Under the pieces are notes generated by a model. It ran no database searches. It worked only from the letters and a program-made list of their open reading frames with translations, and was not told where the DNA came from. Positions 23,857 through 35,761 of a DNA stretch of 64,000 nt are shown one piece after another (within the stretch, counting starts at the first letter, position 1; each line of letters opens with the position of its first letter). A program made the translations under genes and the position numbers. The DNA is from Rhizophagus clarus (Eukaryota > Glomeromycota > Glomeromycetes > Glomerales > Glomeraceae), in NCBI GenBank assembly GCA_015698045.1, contig BLAL01000208.1, positions 372,001 through 436,000 of the forward strand, in the 5' to 3' direction.

Positions 23857-25140
23857 ACAATATGTCAATATATCAAAGAAAACGGACTATGCCACTAACA
23901 TGGAAAAATTTAGCTTTAATTTACAAAATTTAATCATACATTAATAATTATAAATACATATTCATAACTCTGTATTTTAAATAAAACTAATTTATAAATC
24001 GGAACTTACTGTATATTATGTAGTTCCCATGTATGGTTGCATCTCAGTCACATTACATTATTGATGAGGATTCAGCGAAATGCTCATCTTAGTTGATCTA
24101 ATACACATCACCATACATCCTTTATTCCGATTTGATAATTGATTACAAACAAATGCATCTTATGGTACAATACCTATCTATTCTTGTGTAGTTGATAATA
24201 TAATTACATGAAACACTTTCGGTCATAAACCATTCCTTCCGGATAGATTTTAAACCATCTCTGACATCATTTCACGTGATGTCACACCTATGACGCAGTT
24301 TAACTTTAGGAGCAGTTAGTATTCAAATATATCAACTTTAAATCCTGTTCGTGCATGACCATTTGGACTCTTTATTGCTTTCGCTTCCAATGATGATTCC
24401 CCACTGAGTAGTAATAAATGTTAAATAATTTTATAGTAATAATTCAATTAATACATGTATTACTTACTATTTTACAATAATATTATCCTTCCCTATCATT
24501 GCATTGAGTAGTGGAACAATGTTGCGAAATGTGTGTTCCACTTTGGATAATTGTTCCTCCTAAACATTGTAATGTACAATAACCATAAAACTTATCATTG
24601 TAAACCAATCATAATTATATAAACCAAAAAAAAAAAAAAATATAAAATATCCAGTCATAATTATATAACCAAAAAAAGAAATATAAAATATACTAATAAT
24701 ATTCATCCGCTTCGAAGATTTCATGAAGTTTCTCATCTTCTGTTGCTCTTCCTTTGCCTTTTCGATTCTTTTCAGCTTTTTGTTGCTGGTATCAAGACTA
24801 AAAAAAATGCATCAATAGTTATAATTTATTCAAAAAGGAAAATTATAGTTTTTCTGATAAAAATTATGCCTTATTAAACCAATTAATAAAATAATAGAAT
24901 AAAACAAACTTAAATTAAAAAAATTTGTCATATTTTTGAAAGTTTTGATAGTTAGCCAAAATAGGCTCATGATAGTCAATTAAATATCATAATAATAAAT
25001 AATACAAAAATTGAAATTATATAAAAATTTAATAATGGAATAAATATATAAATGATTTTTGACAGGGTTTTATAAAAATTGAAAAATTATGGGACATCTG
25101 ATGATATGACCATCTTTATACCCAGTATCACCGTCACTTT
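23857..25140. other. Intergenic with one coding-like remnant
   Basis: AT-rich. On the minus strand about 24,695-24,800 reads as a charged 31-codon stretch ending in EADEYY and a stop, preceded by a T-rich run. It looks like a last exon or fragment of one, but no companion exon was found and I do not recognise it. ATTTCACGTGATGTCAC lies at about 24,269. Confidence 0.3.
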
Positions 25141-25144
25141 TCTT

Positions 25145-25330
25145 CCCCACGTGATCATAATAAAATATTTGTCACTCCCATTTTTTGTATAAGTATTCTG
25201 GGGACACGAGGTGAAACCCTATTTGTCACGTATTAATTCATTACATGGTTAATTTCTTAATTCCATAATGCCGGCTGAAAAGTCACGTGGGAGAAGAAGT
25301 GTCGAAATCACGTGATAAGTCGATCACGAA
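25145..25330. promoter_or_regulatory. CACGTG cluster
   Basis: Three CACGTG cores within about 170 bp (CCACGTGATC at 25,149, GTCACGTGGG near 25,283, AATCACGTGATAAG near 25,305) plus an extra CGATCACGA. CACGTG is the site of bHLH factors such as Cbf1 in fungi. A 24-codon ATG frame follows (ATGGCTCGTTTATTAC near 25,343) and then a possible second exon after 25,500, but no gene model could be supported. Confidence 0.4.
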
Positions 25331-25941
25331 CATTTTGCTAAATATGGCTCGTTTATTACTTTTTAGATTTTCAAATCTCAAGAATTATTATTATAAAGAA
25401 GCGATAAAACATCATTTTTATGTTGAAATTTTTTAATTCTTCTATATATTCTATGGAAGTAATACAATATATTTAGATAATTTGTTTTTTTTTTACTTAG
25501 CAGACGATGATGAAAATATACCAAAACTTTCATTCAATGAATTGGGAATCCCCGATAGTAAATACAGAATTATTCTAAGCGACAAGAATATTGAATTTAG
25601 ATATTTTAACAATGCAAATTATATATCAATTTTTTTTTTTTTTTTTTTTTTTTGGTAAACATATATTAATATATTATAAATCTTATTTCATAATTTTTTA
25701 AAGTATCAAATAGCAGTTCATTTGAATAATTTATTAAATGTACGTATAGTTAAAATTATCCTTAAAAATATTTGAACCGGTTGTTTTCTGACCTCCATCC
25801 TGAATTTTTTGTTAGATTAATGAGCTAGATAAAGAGTTATAGCAAACTGAAAATCAATTAACTACTAGCTAGTAAAGTTTATCGTTAAAATTTCAATTTT
25901 TCCGTGTTTTTTTCCAACAACTAAACTAATTGTATGTATTA

Positions 25942-26052
25942 TCATAAATTACTAATTATTACTAATAAGCATGAATATAATAAGGTGTAACTATCTTCCT
26001 CTAAATATTCAATAATTTCATTTAAACGGTTGATTGGAATTTGAAAAGTCAT
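25942..26052 (-). pseudogene. Truncated F-box copy
   Basis: 36 codons from an ATG at 26,052 (MTFQIPINRLNEIIEYLEED) match the first residues of the F-box gene at 27,243-28,730 and then break off after YSCLLV. Upstream DNA also matches (AAAACTTAG and poly-A blocks). It is a 5' fragment of a duplicated F-box gene. Confidence 0.75.
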
Positions 26053-26199
26053 TTTTTTATTAATACGAAATAAATAAAAAAATAAAAGAAAACTTAGTTG
26101 TTTTGCTTGCTTTCTTGTGGGTAAATTATTTGTAAAAAATCCAAGTTGCAATAAATATATATCTGGAAAACTCGTCAATTATTATCTTACATTTTCAAA

Positions 26200-26900
26200 A
26201 ATTAATGGAAAAAAAATCACTTATCAATTTTCAAACCGACTGTTTAAATGAGATTTTGAAAATTTAGACAATGATAAGCTTGCTTATAAATTTTATGAGG
26301 AAGATCGGAATTTTAAAAGCCTTTGACAAATTTTTATCAAAGGCTGCACTTTACATACTAGTATATTGCCAATTATTGAATCAAATGATATTTTAACTGG
26401 AAAAGAAGTAATTAAACTGTTTATTCACCAAATTATTTTTGTGAATCAATGAATTATACAAACATAGGAGAAGCCCATTAGTAATAATGATTAGTATAGA
26501 TTTTTTTGTGTAATAGCTATTTTGAATACTTTCCTGCTGATCTGACATCCGAAATAAATAATATAAAAAATATTAATAAATTCTTTAAATAAATTTTACA
26601 CTAATATTGTAATCAAATTCTTTAAGAAATTTTCAAATTTGCGACTGTATTTTTATAAAGGTAACTTTAAAGAACTAAATTTTATTGTCAAAAATTACAA
26701 AAAATAGATGGAACATGAGAAATTAAAATTTTCGCGACATCAATTTTAATTATAAATTTATCAATAAAGCGGGAATTTCGAAGTTTGTTACAGAAAATCT
26801 GTCCTAATCATTTTTACTAAGGAGCCTCTCCTAATGTTTGTGATTAAACTTATTATTAATAATTATTAAGGATAATTATATGAAAAATAGACATTATTAG
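26200..26900 (+). pseudogene. Decayed F-box-like copy, opposite strand
   Basis: From the ATG near 26,203, a frame reads NFQTDCLNEILKI and then stops. This resembles the FQIQIDCLNEIIEYL start of the neighbouring F-box gene. Further short in-frame fragments up to about 26,900 keep F-box-family composition, but many stops intervene. It faces away from the truncated copy at 25,942-26,052, so the two form an inverted pair of broken copies. Confidence 0.4.
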
Positions 26901-27242
26901 AATCAATATGAAGAATTAGATGACTATTATTTACTATATTATTATATTATTGATTTTCTGTGTATTTGTTAATTACAGTACCTAGCATCCTCATTATAAT
27001 AAAATATTTGTCCTTTATCTAAATGGCTAATTACTAAGTAGAAATTCTCCACTAATGTCCATTTTAAATTTTGTGTTATCTAAAACACTATTACAAATTT
27101 GTTAACTTAGATAATGAATTAGGTATACCACAAACAAAACAAAAAGTATTATATAATAATAAAAATTCTTTATTATGCATAGTAGATTTATTTCCAAAAT
27201 ATATAAATAAAAATAAATAAAATACATGAACAGAAAAATAAA

Positions 27243-28730
27243 TCAATAATAATTATAGAATTCTTCTTCTCTTGTAACTTCTTCATGATCTATAGTCTTA
27301 AATTTAATTATACCTAAATTTTCATACTTTCTAATTATTTCCCTATTTTCTTTATAATTATCTAAACTTCTATATAGATTTTTATTCTTAATAATTATCA
27401 AAGAAAGTAATTTTTTTGGGATTCTATTTTTCCAACTGAAAAAAAATGAGTCTAAATCATCTAAAGATATATCTGAATCTGTAACAATGTGAATTTTTAA
27501 TTCACAAAAATTATTTGGTGAATGATTCGCAACAATTTCAAATACTTCCTTTTCAGATAAATATTCTTTAAAAAGATTTATACCACATTTAACTTTAATA
27601 CTTTCTAAAGATTGACAATTAATTAATATGGTTTTTAATATATCTAATTCATTTTTATGAAATAATAAAAAAAGACTTTTAAGATTTGGACAAAGATGAG
27701 GAATAGATAAACTTAAATCTCCACAACTTTTATTCACATAAAGATTTTTAAGGTTTTTTCCATTATTTCTTAAAAATTTTATTATATCTTCAGGATTAGG
27801 ACAACAATAAGGAATTTTTAAAGTTTGTAATTTAGAAAAATTAACATACTGAAATGGTTCAAAACCATTAAAATATTTTCTATAAGTTGAGAAGATGAAT
27901 TCTTGTAAATTTACAAATGAATTGATAAATGAATATGATGATAAATTCTTAGCAGAAGTATAAAGATGTAGTTTTGTTATAGTATCAGAATGCTTTTTTA
28001 AAGTAGGTATAATATCTGCACAACTTGAAACTGAATTATCAATTGATAATTTTAAATTTTTTAAATTTTTCTGTAAAGAAACCAATTCCTTAAATTCATT
28101 TGAAGTAATATCATTACAAAATGATATAGACATAGATTGTAAATTATGGCATAACCGAGACAGCTGATAAAAAATATCAGAAGGAAGACAAGAACAACAG
28201 TGCAATTCTAAAAGATCTCTCACTCCAGGAAAATAAGGAAAAGAAAAATTAATAAGAGAATAATGATGGTAATAGGACAATTTTTTCAAGGAAAAGATCT
28301 GTTTTGCAAACATTTTGGCGAATTCATTTTTGATTAAATATCTATCTTTTAAACTTAATGAATTAATGTTTGGTTTACATGTGAAAACAATATCAACCAT
28401 TTTACTAATCCCATGAATTGAAAGAGCTTTGCAAAATGATGGATAATTAAACAAAGATTGTTTTGATATAGGAATTGAAATAAAAATTTTATTTTCATGT
28501 AAAAGTTCTTTTGATTCATTCGGAAGGGAAGTAAATAATGTGTCAAGAATTGGTTTCATTCCAAATAATTGACTTCGTCTTTCAAAATCCCAAATATTCC
28601 TCCACAAAATTCTTACAGAAATTTCACACCAAAGACGATTAACTAACAAGCATGAATATAAAGTTTGTCTATCTTCCTCTAAATATTCAATAATTTCATT
28701 TAAACAGTCAATCTGAATTTGAAAAGTCAT
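27243..28730 (-). CDS. F-box/LRR protein, 495 aa
   Basis: The ATG at 28,730 opens directly into an F-box (about residues 3-48: LNEIIEYLEED..LYSCLLVNRLWC...VRILWRNIW). The rest (about 60-480) contains recurrent leucine-rich stretches (LKNLKLSID, LQTLKIPYC, LKNLYVNKSCG, LKSLFLLF, LESIKVKCG), typical of fungal F-box/LRR substrate receptors of SCF ubiquitin ligases. It is intact, single-exon, with no membrane segment. The upstream minus-strand DNA near 28,970 holds ACACGTGATC. The duplicated 5' end is present as a fragment at 25,942-26,052, so this locus has been copied locally. Confidence 0.88.
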   Translation of the reverse strand: MTFQIQIDCLNEIIEYLEEDRQTLYSCLLVNRLWCEISVRILWRNIWDFERRSQLFGMKPILDTLFTSLPNESKELLHENKIFISIPISKQSLFNYPSFCKALSIHGISKMVDIVFTCKPNINSLSLKDRYLIKNEFAKMFAKQIFSLKKLSYYHHYSLINFSFPYFPGVRDLLELHCCSCLPSDIFYQLSRLCHNLQSMSISFCNDITSNEFKELVSLQKNLKNLKLSIDNSVSSCADIIPTLKKHSDTITKLHLYTSAKNLSSYSFINSFVNLQEFIFSTYRKYFNGFEPFQYVNFSKLQTLKIPYCCPNPEDIIKFLRNNGKNLKNLYVNKSCGDLSLSIPHLCPNLKSLFLLFHKNELDILKTILINCQSLESIKVKCGINLFKEYLSEKEVFEIVANHSPNNFCELKIHIVTDSDISLDDLDSFFFSWKNRIPKKLLSLIIIKNKNLYRSLDNYKENREIIRKYENLGIIKFKTIDHEEVTREEEFYNYY

Positions 28731-28739
28731 TTTATTATT

Positions 28740-29640
28740 GATATATAAAAGTTTTTAGCTAAAAAAAAATGGAAGAAAACTTAGCTTGCTTTGTTTGTAT
28801 TTTTATGTAATAAATATACGGAGTTTTACGGATGCAAAGTGCATTATACTAAACGTAAACGTATAGATTTATTTGTCGATCAATAGGCCAGTTCATAATT
28901 GTTTGGTCGGCATATTTGATCGACCAAACCACGTCTGATCAGGTTATATCAACCAATAAAACACGTGATCAAAAATGCCGACCAATCAAAATCGTAGAAG
29001 GGATAATTATCTCCTTTACATTTATTTACATGCTGGAATTTTTTTGAATTTAATTAATAATGTAGAATTTTTTCTAATAATTTAGATTTTCTTTTATTTT
29101 CTAATTTTTATTTTAATCTAGATAATGATGGGGTTCCTTGGTCTTTTAGGATACTCGTGTACAACAGATTAGTCATAGTTGGGTCTAAAATTGGCAGAAC
29201 GGTTTCTTCTTTAGAGAGAATTTTGATGTAGTCTAGAAATAATTTCAGATATATAGGAGTTTTACTAGTAAAATTTTGATATTTACTATAACGGATCAAA
29301 ATTATAATCAGTTTTTATAGTAACTTCCATTACAGCACCAACTATTTAAGGCAAAGTAGCAAAAGTAAATATATCAAAGCACGTGAACATTAACCAATAA
29401 ATTGAAGTAAGTGAAGCGATAAATCTTGATTTTAGGCAAGAATTATAAAAAACTTTGAATTTGTAAATATAATTATATTAAACTTAAACCTTAAAAATAT
29501 TTTACATTCATTTCATGACCTTTGCCGTAAAACTAAGATAAAAAAAAAATGAAATATAGTGTAGATTAGTTTTATTATTATGAATTTTTTCGATAGATCC
29601 GGTTACGAATTTCATTGTGTATCAAATTGGAAATAATTAT
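28740..29640. other. Upstream/intergenic region
   Basis: No gene. Contains short inverted GGTCGGCAT.../ATGCCGACC elements near 28,905-28,985 and AACACGTGATC, likely part of the upstream region of the minus-strand F-box gene. GCACGTGAAC occurs at 29,379. Confidence 0.45.
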
Positions 29641-29649
29641 TAAACGAAC

Positions 29650-30660
29650 AAAACCAATCTGGCATGGCAGGAAAATATGGAACATTAGCTCGAGCAATTT
29701 ATGGAAATGAATTAATGGTTATTTACATGATCAAAACATATCAACAATGATAGCTAAAGTAAAAAGTCATAATGATGATTATTATAAAAAATTCGTAAAA
29801 GCCGGTAAAGATGAAGTGGAAGGACTAAAGATTAAAGAAAATGAAATAGGCTGGCAGTACAAAAGTTATTAGAGATTCAAAACAATAAATATGCTACCGC
29901 GTGAATTTATGAAAGAAGTTAATCAACTAAAGTATAAGGCAGAATTCCTCTAACTAGAAATATGCAAAAAATTGCGTTTCATAATCAGTTCAGACCTTAT
30001 TGACTGATTAATGACATAAATTACCGACGAACAAACTAGAGGAAGGAAATAGTTTTCAACTCAACTTGTCTTTTAGTAATAAGATCAAACAATTTACACA
30101 AGCACTACCAACGATATGCATGCTTCACAAATGGAAACATCGTGTTAGATGTACAAAAACGATAGGGGATCAGAACCACTTCTGTAAGTGTAAAACAACA
30201 ACATGAATATTACACAATGTATAAGCGGTGCATGGGAGACTATAGCTAGTGAGTGGTTATCACTTTCTGAGGATGCACTAGACACAACTTTCAAACGTTT
30301 TAAATAAAAGATCATTTTTTTTAAATCGCGCAAAAATGTTTGATGAGGTGATAAGTGGTTTGTAAATAAATCACTATATATGGGATACAATGACAACAAA
30401 CATAAAAAATTAATTGGAGATTTCATCGCAAAATTCCAACTATAGAAGTTAAAGAAATTTGGAAAAAAGATGTTCAGAGGTCATACAATGGGAAATACGT
30501 TGCAGTATTACAAAAAAGGTCTTTTATAAGGTTGCATTACAGATGAGTCGAGTTATATATAGAAGATACAAGTAAATTAGAGAAGGTATGGAAGAAACAA
30601 AAGGTTAACGATTTATGGACATACACACTTAGTAGGGATATGTTATTTAGTGTAGATTAA
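29650..30660 (+). pseudogene. Decayed coding remnant, unidentified
   Basis: Short in-frame plus-strand fragments around 29,660-29,880 (e.g. KYGTLARAIYGNE, then KSHNDDYYKKFVKAGKDEVEG) read like protein but switch frame and meet stops. Nothing extends far enough to identify a family. Confidence 0.3.
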
Positions 30661-30750
30661 AGTGCAGGTAGTTCTTAAATCTTTATTTTATTTAGTTTTT
30701 GTTTTTACTTTTTCAATTTAATTTCTTCCTTCTTATTTTTTCGTTTTTTT

Positions 30751-31131
30751 TAGTATGGCAACGGTCACGGTTATTAACCGGTCATGACCAGTTATGACTG
30801 TGACCGATATCGGTCGGTCAAAGGCTTCTGACTGACTGTTTAACCTACCGTTAACCGACCATTTAGCCAACCTTATTCATTTGACATTTTTTTTTAACAA
30901 ATTTAATGAATAAAATAGTCAAATAACATTTTTTTTTTTGATTAAATTCGCTAACAAAAACACTTTTTAACGTTTTGTCTTGATTAAATTCGTTAAAAAG
31001 AAAAAAGTGGTCAGTCAAACGGTCTGTTAAATGGTCAGAAAAATGATCAGCCAAAACGGTCAGTCAGTCAAAGGTCCTTAACCGGTTATGACCGACTGAT
31101 AACTGATCATGACCAACCGTTGCCATCCCTA
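30751..31131. mobile_element. hAT-like MITE with long palindromic arms, ~381 bp
   Basis: The left end TAGTATGGCAACGGT and right end ACCGTTGCCATCCCTA are inverted, and pairing extends inward through ACCGGTCATGACC/GGTCATGACC-type blocks and GGTCAGTCAAA repeats. TAGGGATGGCAACGG is a typical hAT-type terminus. The flanks GTTTTTTT and GTTTTAAT match at 6 of 8 positions. The interior is a dense set of GGTCA/TGACC copies. No transposase. Confidence 0.6.
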
Positions 31132-31599
31132 GTTTTAATAATAGTTTACACAATACAATTTATTTTTAGTATGTGGAATCTTCACTATTGCTATAGTGGC
31201 TTTAAAGTATAAGTGTAAACTTTCTTATGCTTAAGTCAGCGGGATATAACTTCTAAAGTCATATTTTTGAGGACGTTCATTAAAGGAGATCATTATGTAT
31301 ATATTGCAATTCGTTTCTGATCTGAATGGTCTGGATGAGTAACAGATCGGATAAATCCGCAGATTAGCAGATTGGCAAAAGTCCATAAAGATTTATTACA
31401 ATGACTTGAGATTTGTATTAATAAGTAATTTGCTTAAAGGATATTCAAGTTAGCATTTTGGAATAAAGCGAACATTTTTTTTCAGTTGCGCGTCGCTACA
31501 AAATAAATACAAAAAACTTTAGATAATCCCAATATTTTTTATGAATAAAATATAATTCAACACACACCATATTAATTGCTTAATTTAAACGATTATTCC

Positions 31600-32345
31600 C
31601 TCTTAGTTTGTCACAGTTATCACAAATGCCTGACTCTCTAATTGTAAAATTTCACATACTTTGCTTCTAACGGATATAGTAGTTTTATCTAATAACCATG
31701 TAGCGCATACATGTAGATAATTTTTGAGATCTTCACGCTTTATTGTACCAAGATTCTTTAATCTAAGTTTTGTTTTAACAGTTTCAGAAAATAATTCCTT
31801 TGTGGCTATAATCTAACTGATCCTCCAAATTCTGCAAGACTATTCTTTTCTTTCATGTAGCAACTTTTTTGGATTCTATATTTTCCTTTTCATTTCTACT
31901 TTTTTTAAGTTTAAAAAAAACTTTAACACTTTATTGCCCTTCTTCGCTATCTATATTTACAATTACTTAATTCACCATGGGTTATAAGATTTTTATCTCT
32001 AAAATCTCGATCTAGACGGATTAACTTATCACATTTACGAAGAACCAATTTTGGTGTAATTTCTTCCATAAAATATTTATTAATATGTAATTTATTTAAT
32101 AACTCATCTACTTCTGTTTGTAAAAAAAAATTTTTTCTGCGATTTCTCTTTCTTTTGGCAAATTATTTACATTATCACAGATTACAGAATCATAATCATA
32201 TTCTTCTTCTAATATAACATCATCAACTTCATTTTGCTCCATATTTATCTCATCCAACATTTCAACTAAATCATACCCAAGTAAGTCAAAAATTTCTTCA
32301 GAGTCATATTTATTATCATCAGGTAGAAAATGCTCTATAGAAGGA
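31600..32345 (-). pseudogene. Decayed gene of unknown family
   Basis: On the minus strand, several frames join into protein-like text: an acidic stretch (about 32,340-32,160, EEIFDLLGYDLVEMLDEIN), then ITPKLVLRKCDKLIRLDRDF (about 32,050), then KLRLKNLGTIKREDLKNYL and CATWLLDKTTISVRSKVC (about 31,770-31,650). At least two frameshifts and stops separate them. The last part resembles hypothetical proteins repeated in AM fungal genomes, which suggests a remnant of a multicopy, possibly element-borne gene. Confidence 0.4.
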
Positions 32346-33785
32346 AATTATTAGGACTTTTGACTTGCATTTTTTAAAGGAAATTTTTTTTTTTATCATG
32401 GTTTACCATTCTCTGTGTATTTATATTACCCCTATAAAAAACGCATGTGTTCATTACCCAATATAGTAACTATTTATAGGGCTGACTGGGCTGTTACTCA
32501 TTTTATATTAACAAAATTTTACCTTTACCTTACCCTATTTAACAATTTACCTAAAATTTTTTTATAACAGCATTACCCGACTTAACTAGCAACACTTTTG
32601 ATTTTATATAACAACTTTACCCATTTAACGGTGATCTACATATAGAGTTGCTGAAAGCTCACTGGGCATTAATTAAACCATAAAGATTAAATACACTGAG
32701 GTAGTAATTTGTTCATATGCAATTATTTTAATTTTATTTCGAGGATGTAATATTATTACAACATAATACACCAAATAGTATACAATAAAACTAAGACAAG
32801 GTACCGCAATTTAAGAAAAATTAGATTATTGCCAATATGATTCGCGATTTTTGATGAACAACTTTGTTAACCCTGTTCGATGTTTACTGTTACTTTATCC
32901 ATTGGATTGACTCTGCTTAAAAACAAGCAAATTATTATATATTAACCAAGACAAAATATATAATAAAATACTTCCAATTTTTATTACAACTTACTTAGTA
33001 AGAAGTAGAATTTTTAAATCAAGACCAGGGGCCATTGATTTCTTATCAATTTTCCATATTTATTACTTTCATCATTCACATAAAAACTTCCTTCTATTAC
33101 TAATAACTTATTGCATTCTACTCCAATTGTTAATTGATTCTTTGAAATTATGCAAGGAGTATGAATAACAATTGTATAGCTGTAAAATAAAACAAAAATA
33201 CATAAATATATAAAATTGAATGCAAATCCTTTATAACAAAAATAATACAAATTGTGTATCGTTTTCTTATCACATGTACGATGATGAAAGTTCTTGTGAA
33301 AGTTTCTGTTTGTCTTGAAAAGGTTGGTCTTCTGATTGTCTTGGTATTTCTTTCTCTTGTTCCTATTGACAGTTATTAGTATAGTTTAATAAATTTTGGT
33401 AAACATTAAAAGTGAGCTTATAACTAACCACCATTACGTCTAGAAAATCTTGAACTTCTGGTTCATTTATATCTAACATTAAATTTTCTGAAAGTTTTTT
33501 GCCTTATCTCTTGCGAGCTCAAATACAGTATATTTGGATCACATAACGTTACATCTAATTGTTGTTGTAAAATCTGAGAAATTTCTTTGATATTGTTTTT
33601 CTTGTATTTATTATTAACAGACAAATATTGTAAAACACTTAAAGGACTCCAACTTCAATATTCATTTGTACTAAATAATTAATTATATGTTTTTCCATAT
33701 TAAACTATAAAATAAATCGTGATTAGATGATCATCTAAGTAAAATATTAATGCGATAAAATTCAGATGAATATAATGTCCTACGA
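32346..33785. other. Intergenic, no gene supported
   Basis: AT-rich. Minus-strand fragments near 33,280-33,660 are weakly coding-like (Gln/Glu/Leu-rich) but are broken. No repeats of note were seen. Confidence 0.4.
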
Positions 33786-33789
33786 AGAT

Positions 33790-34010
33790 TAGCACTCGTG
33801 GTGAGTACTACTCATGTAAGAAACTTGTAACAAATACATATGCTTAAAAACTCGTGGTGATGAGAATTCATGTACAAAAGAACTCGTAGTAGATGTAGTG
33901 GTGAGAACTAATGTACAAGAGAAGCACATCGTGGTGAGAAATTATGCATGAATACCATAGTAACAAGTATTCATACATAAAAGTAATCGTGGTGAACACT
34001 TATCCCATAG
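33790..34010. repeat. Degenerate tandem repeat with CTCGTGGTGA core
   Basis: Five or so copies of (A)CTCGTGGTGAG followed by a variable ATTCATGTACAAAAG-like segment, spaced 30-60 bp. The copies are strongly diverged. Confidence 0.65.
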
Positions 34011-34849
34011 ATATTATATTCATATTGCTATAAGGAAGGAACATATCCAAACCCTCCTTCGGATCTGATAGACCTTATAAGCAATTTAAACAAAAAATGT
34101 TTAACAGAATTATAACATTATATACTTGCCTTGTCGTGGAGAGTGAGGAGAAAGAACGCAAAAGCAAACGCAAAGCAAAGAGAAAATTGCAAGGAAGAAT
34201 CAGTCTATATATATCAGATCATAACGCGAGTTATATATACAGATTATAATTGCTACGCGTCGCGTCTGAAATGTCATCACTACTGTTACTACTGTAAACT
34301 TACGTAATTTTTTTTAATGGTTATTAACTTATGATTCATTTTATAAATATCTAATTATTCAAAGTATAGACTTGCTTTATTAATATCATTAAGTGATTAA
34401 TACAATGCAATGAAGCGTGGTGGACCATACAAAAATAAATCACAAAAAAATCGAGCATATCCCGTGATACATGGGTATCTATGCTAGAACTGTATATACG
34501 ATTATTTTATCACCTCTACGGTGCATCTCCTATCTACGTACCCTATCCCACATTCACACCAAAAAACCTCCACTCCATTACATGATGGAAGGTTAACTCC
34601 GGTGTACAGTGCCAGTTCTGGCCCGCTGTGACGATTTCATAGAGATAATATAAAATCTTCTCCGCATTCTCTTCTATTTTTCGTCTGATATTCTGCGCGA
34701 AGCCTGCACATGATTTATGTTGTTATTCAAAGGTATAGCGTTAATACATTGCCAGGACTTTGATTTCTCGAAGAAGTTTTCGCCCCAAAATAAACTATCC
34801 ATACCTTGATTAGTTGATTACATAATCGTGAAGTTTTTTTCGGTTGGGC
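34011..34849. other. No gene seen
   Basis: Mixed composition. A short ATG frame near 34,412 runs 25 codons (basic, Lys/Asn-rich) and then stops; it could be a first exon, but no second exon was found. Confidence 0.35.
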
Positions 34850-35512
34850 TTTTCTTTTTTTTTTTGCGATTTCACTTTTGATTTTGTTCATTTGTTTTGG
34901 TCTTTACCTTTTTTATTTCATTTTTTCAACTTCTTTTCACCTTCATTTCGTCCCTTACTCACTCTTTTCACTTTCATTCACCTCTCATCACTCTTTCACC
35001 TTATCTTTCGTTTCTCATCACACTTTCACCTTTCTTTCATCTCCCACCATTCTTTTCACTTTCCTTTCGTCCCTTATCACTCTTTTCACCTTCCTTTCGT
35101 CCCTCATCACTCTTTTTACCTTCCTTTTGTCCTTCATCGCTTTTTATCTTTCTTTTATTTCTCATCATTTTTACCTCTCCTTTTTTTTCGTTTCTCATTA
35201 TTTTCTTTTTTTCGTTCTTCATATTCTCCCTTTTTTCTTTCGTTCCTCCTCTCCTTTTTTTTCGCTTATCTTTACTTTTTTTTTTTTGTTTCTTATCATC
35301 CACCTTTTTTCCCGTTCCTTATCATACTCCCCTTCTTTTTTCGTTTCTCCTCTTCACTTTTCTCTAATTCTATTCCATTCTTTCTTGTTTTACTTCATCC
35401 CTTTTACTTCTTTTCTTTATTTATTTTTTTATTTTATCATTATTCTTTTATTTATTATAATCTCTTTTTATTTTATTTTTTTTTTATTTTCTTATCATTG
35501 CAATTTGTTGTT
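34850..35512 (+). repeat. Long polypyrimidine tract with ~37-bp subrepeats
   Basis: About 650 bp of nearly pure C/T on the plus strand. Between about 34,960 and 35,130 it shows tandem units built on TCACTCTTTTCACCTTCC and TTTCGTCCC, about 36-39 bp apart. Three overlapping plus-strand frames stay open only because C/T-only DNA has no stop codons. Such tracts can form triplex DNA or act as promoter elements, but no role is evident here. Confidence 0.85.
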
Positions 35513-35761
35513 AGACACCATTCGTATCGTGATCTATTAAATAAATAATTGTTAGCTTTAAATCCATTAATAAGTTTATGATATAAGTAAATGGTTAATT
35601 AAAAAATCGCAAATCTGAAATATTTCTTTATATATCATACGTGTCATGCAAGTAAATTTTCAATTCATTCAGCTTTTCATCCAGAATTTGGTATTTTATT
35701 CCGCACGATCAAACGTTGCCTGTCAATTGATTCCTACGTAACATTATATTCTCCAACCTAA

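Noticed and set aside
34844-35548. Three overlapping plus-strand frames of 156-234 codons (Phe/Ser/Leu-rich) and an opposite Lys/Glu-rich frame
   Set aside because: They exist because a C/T-only strand cannot form stop codons; composition is pure repeat and no domain is present.
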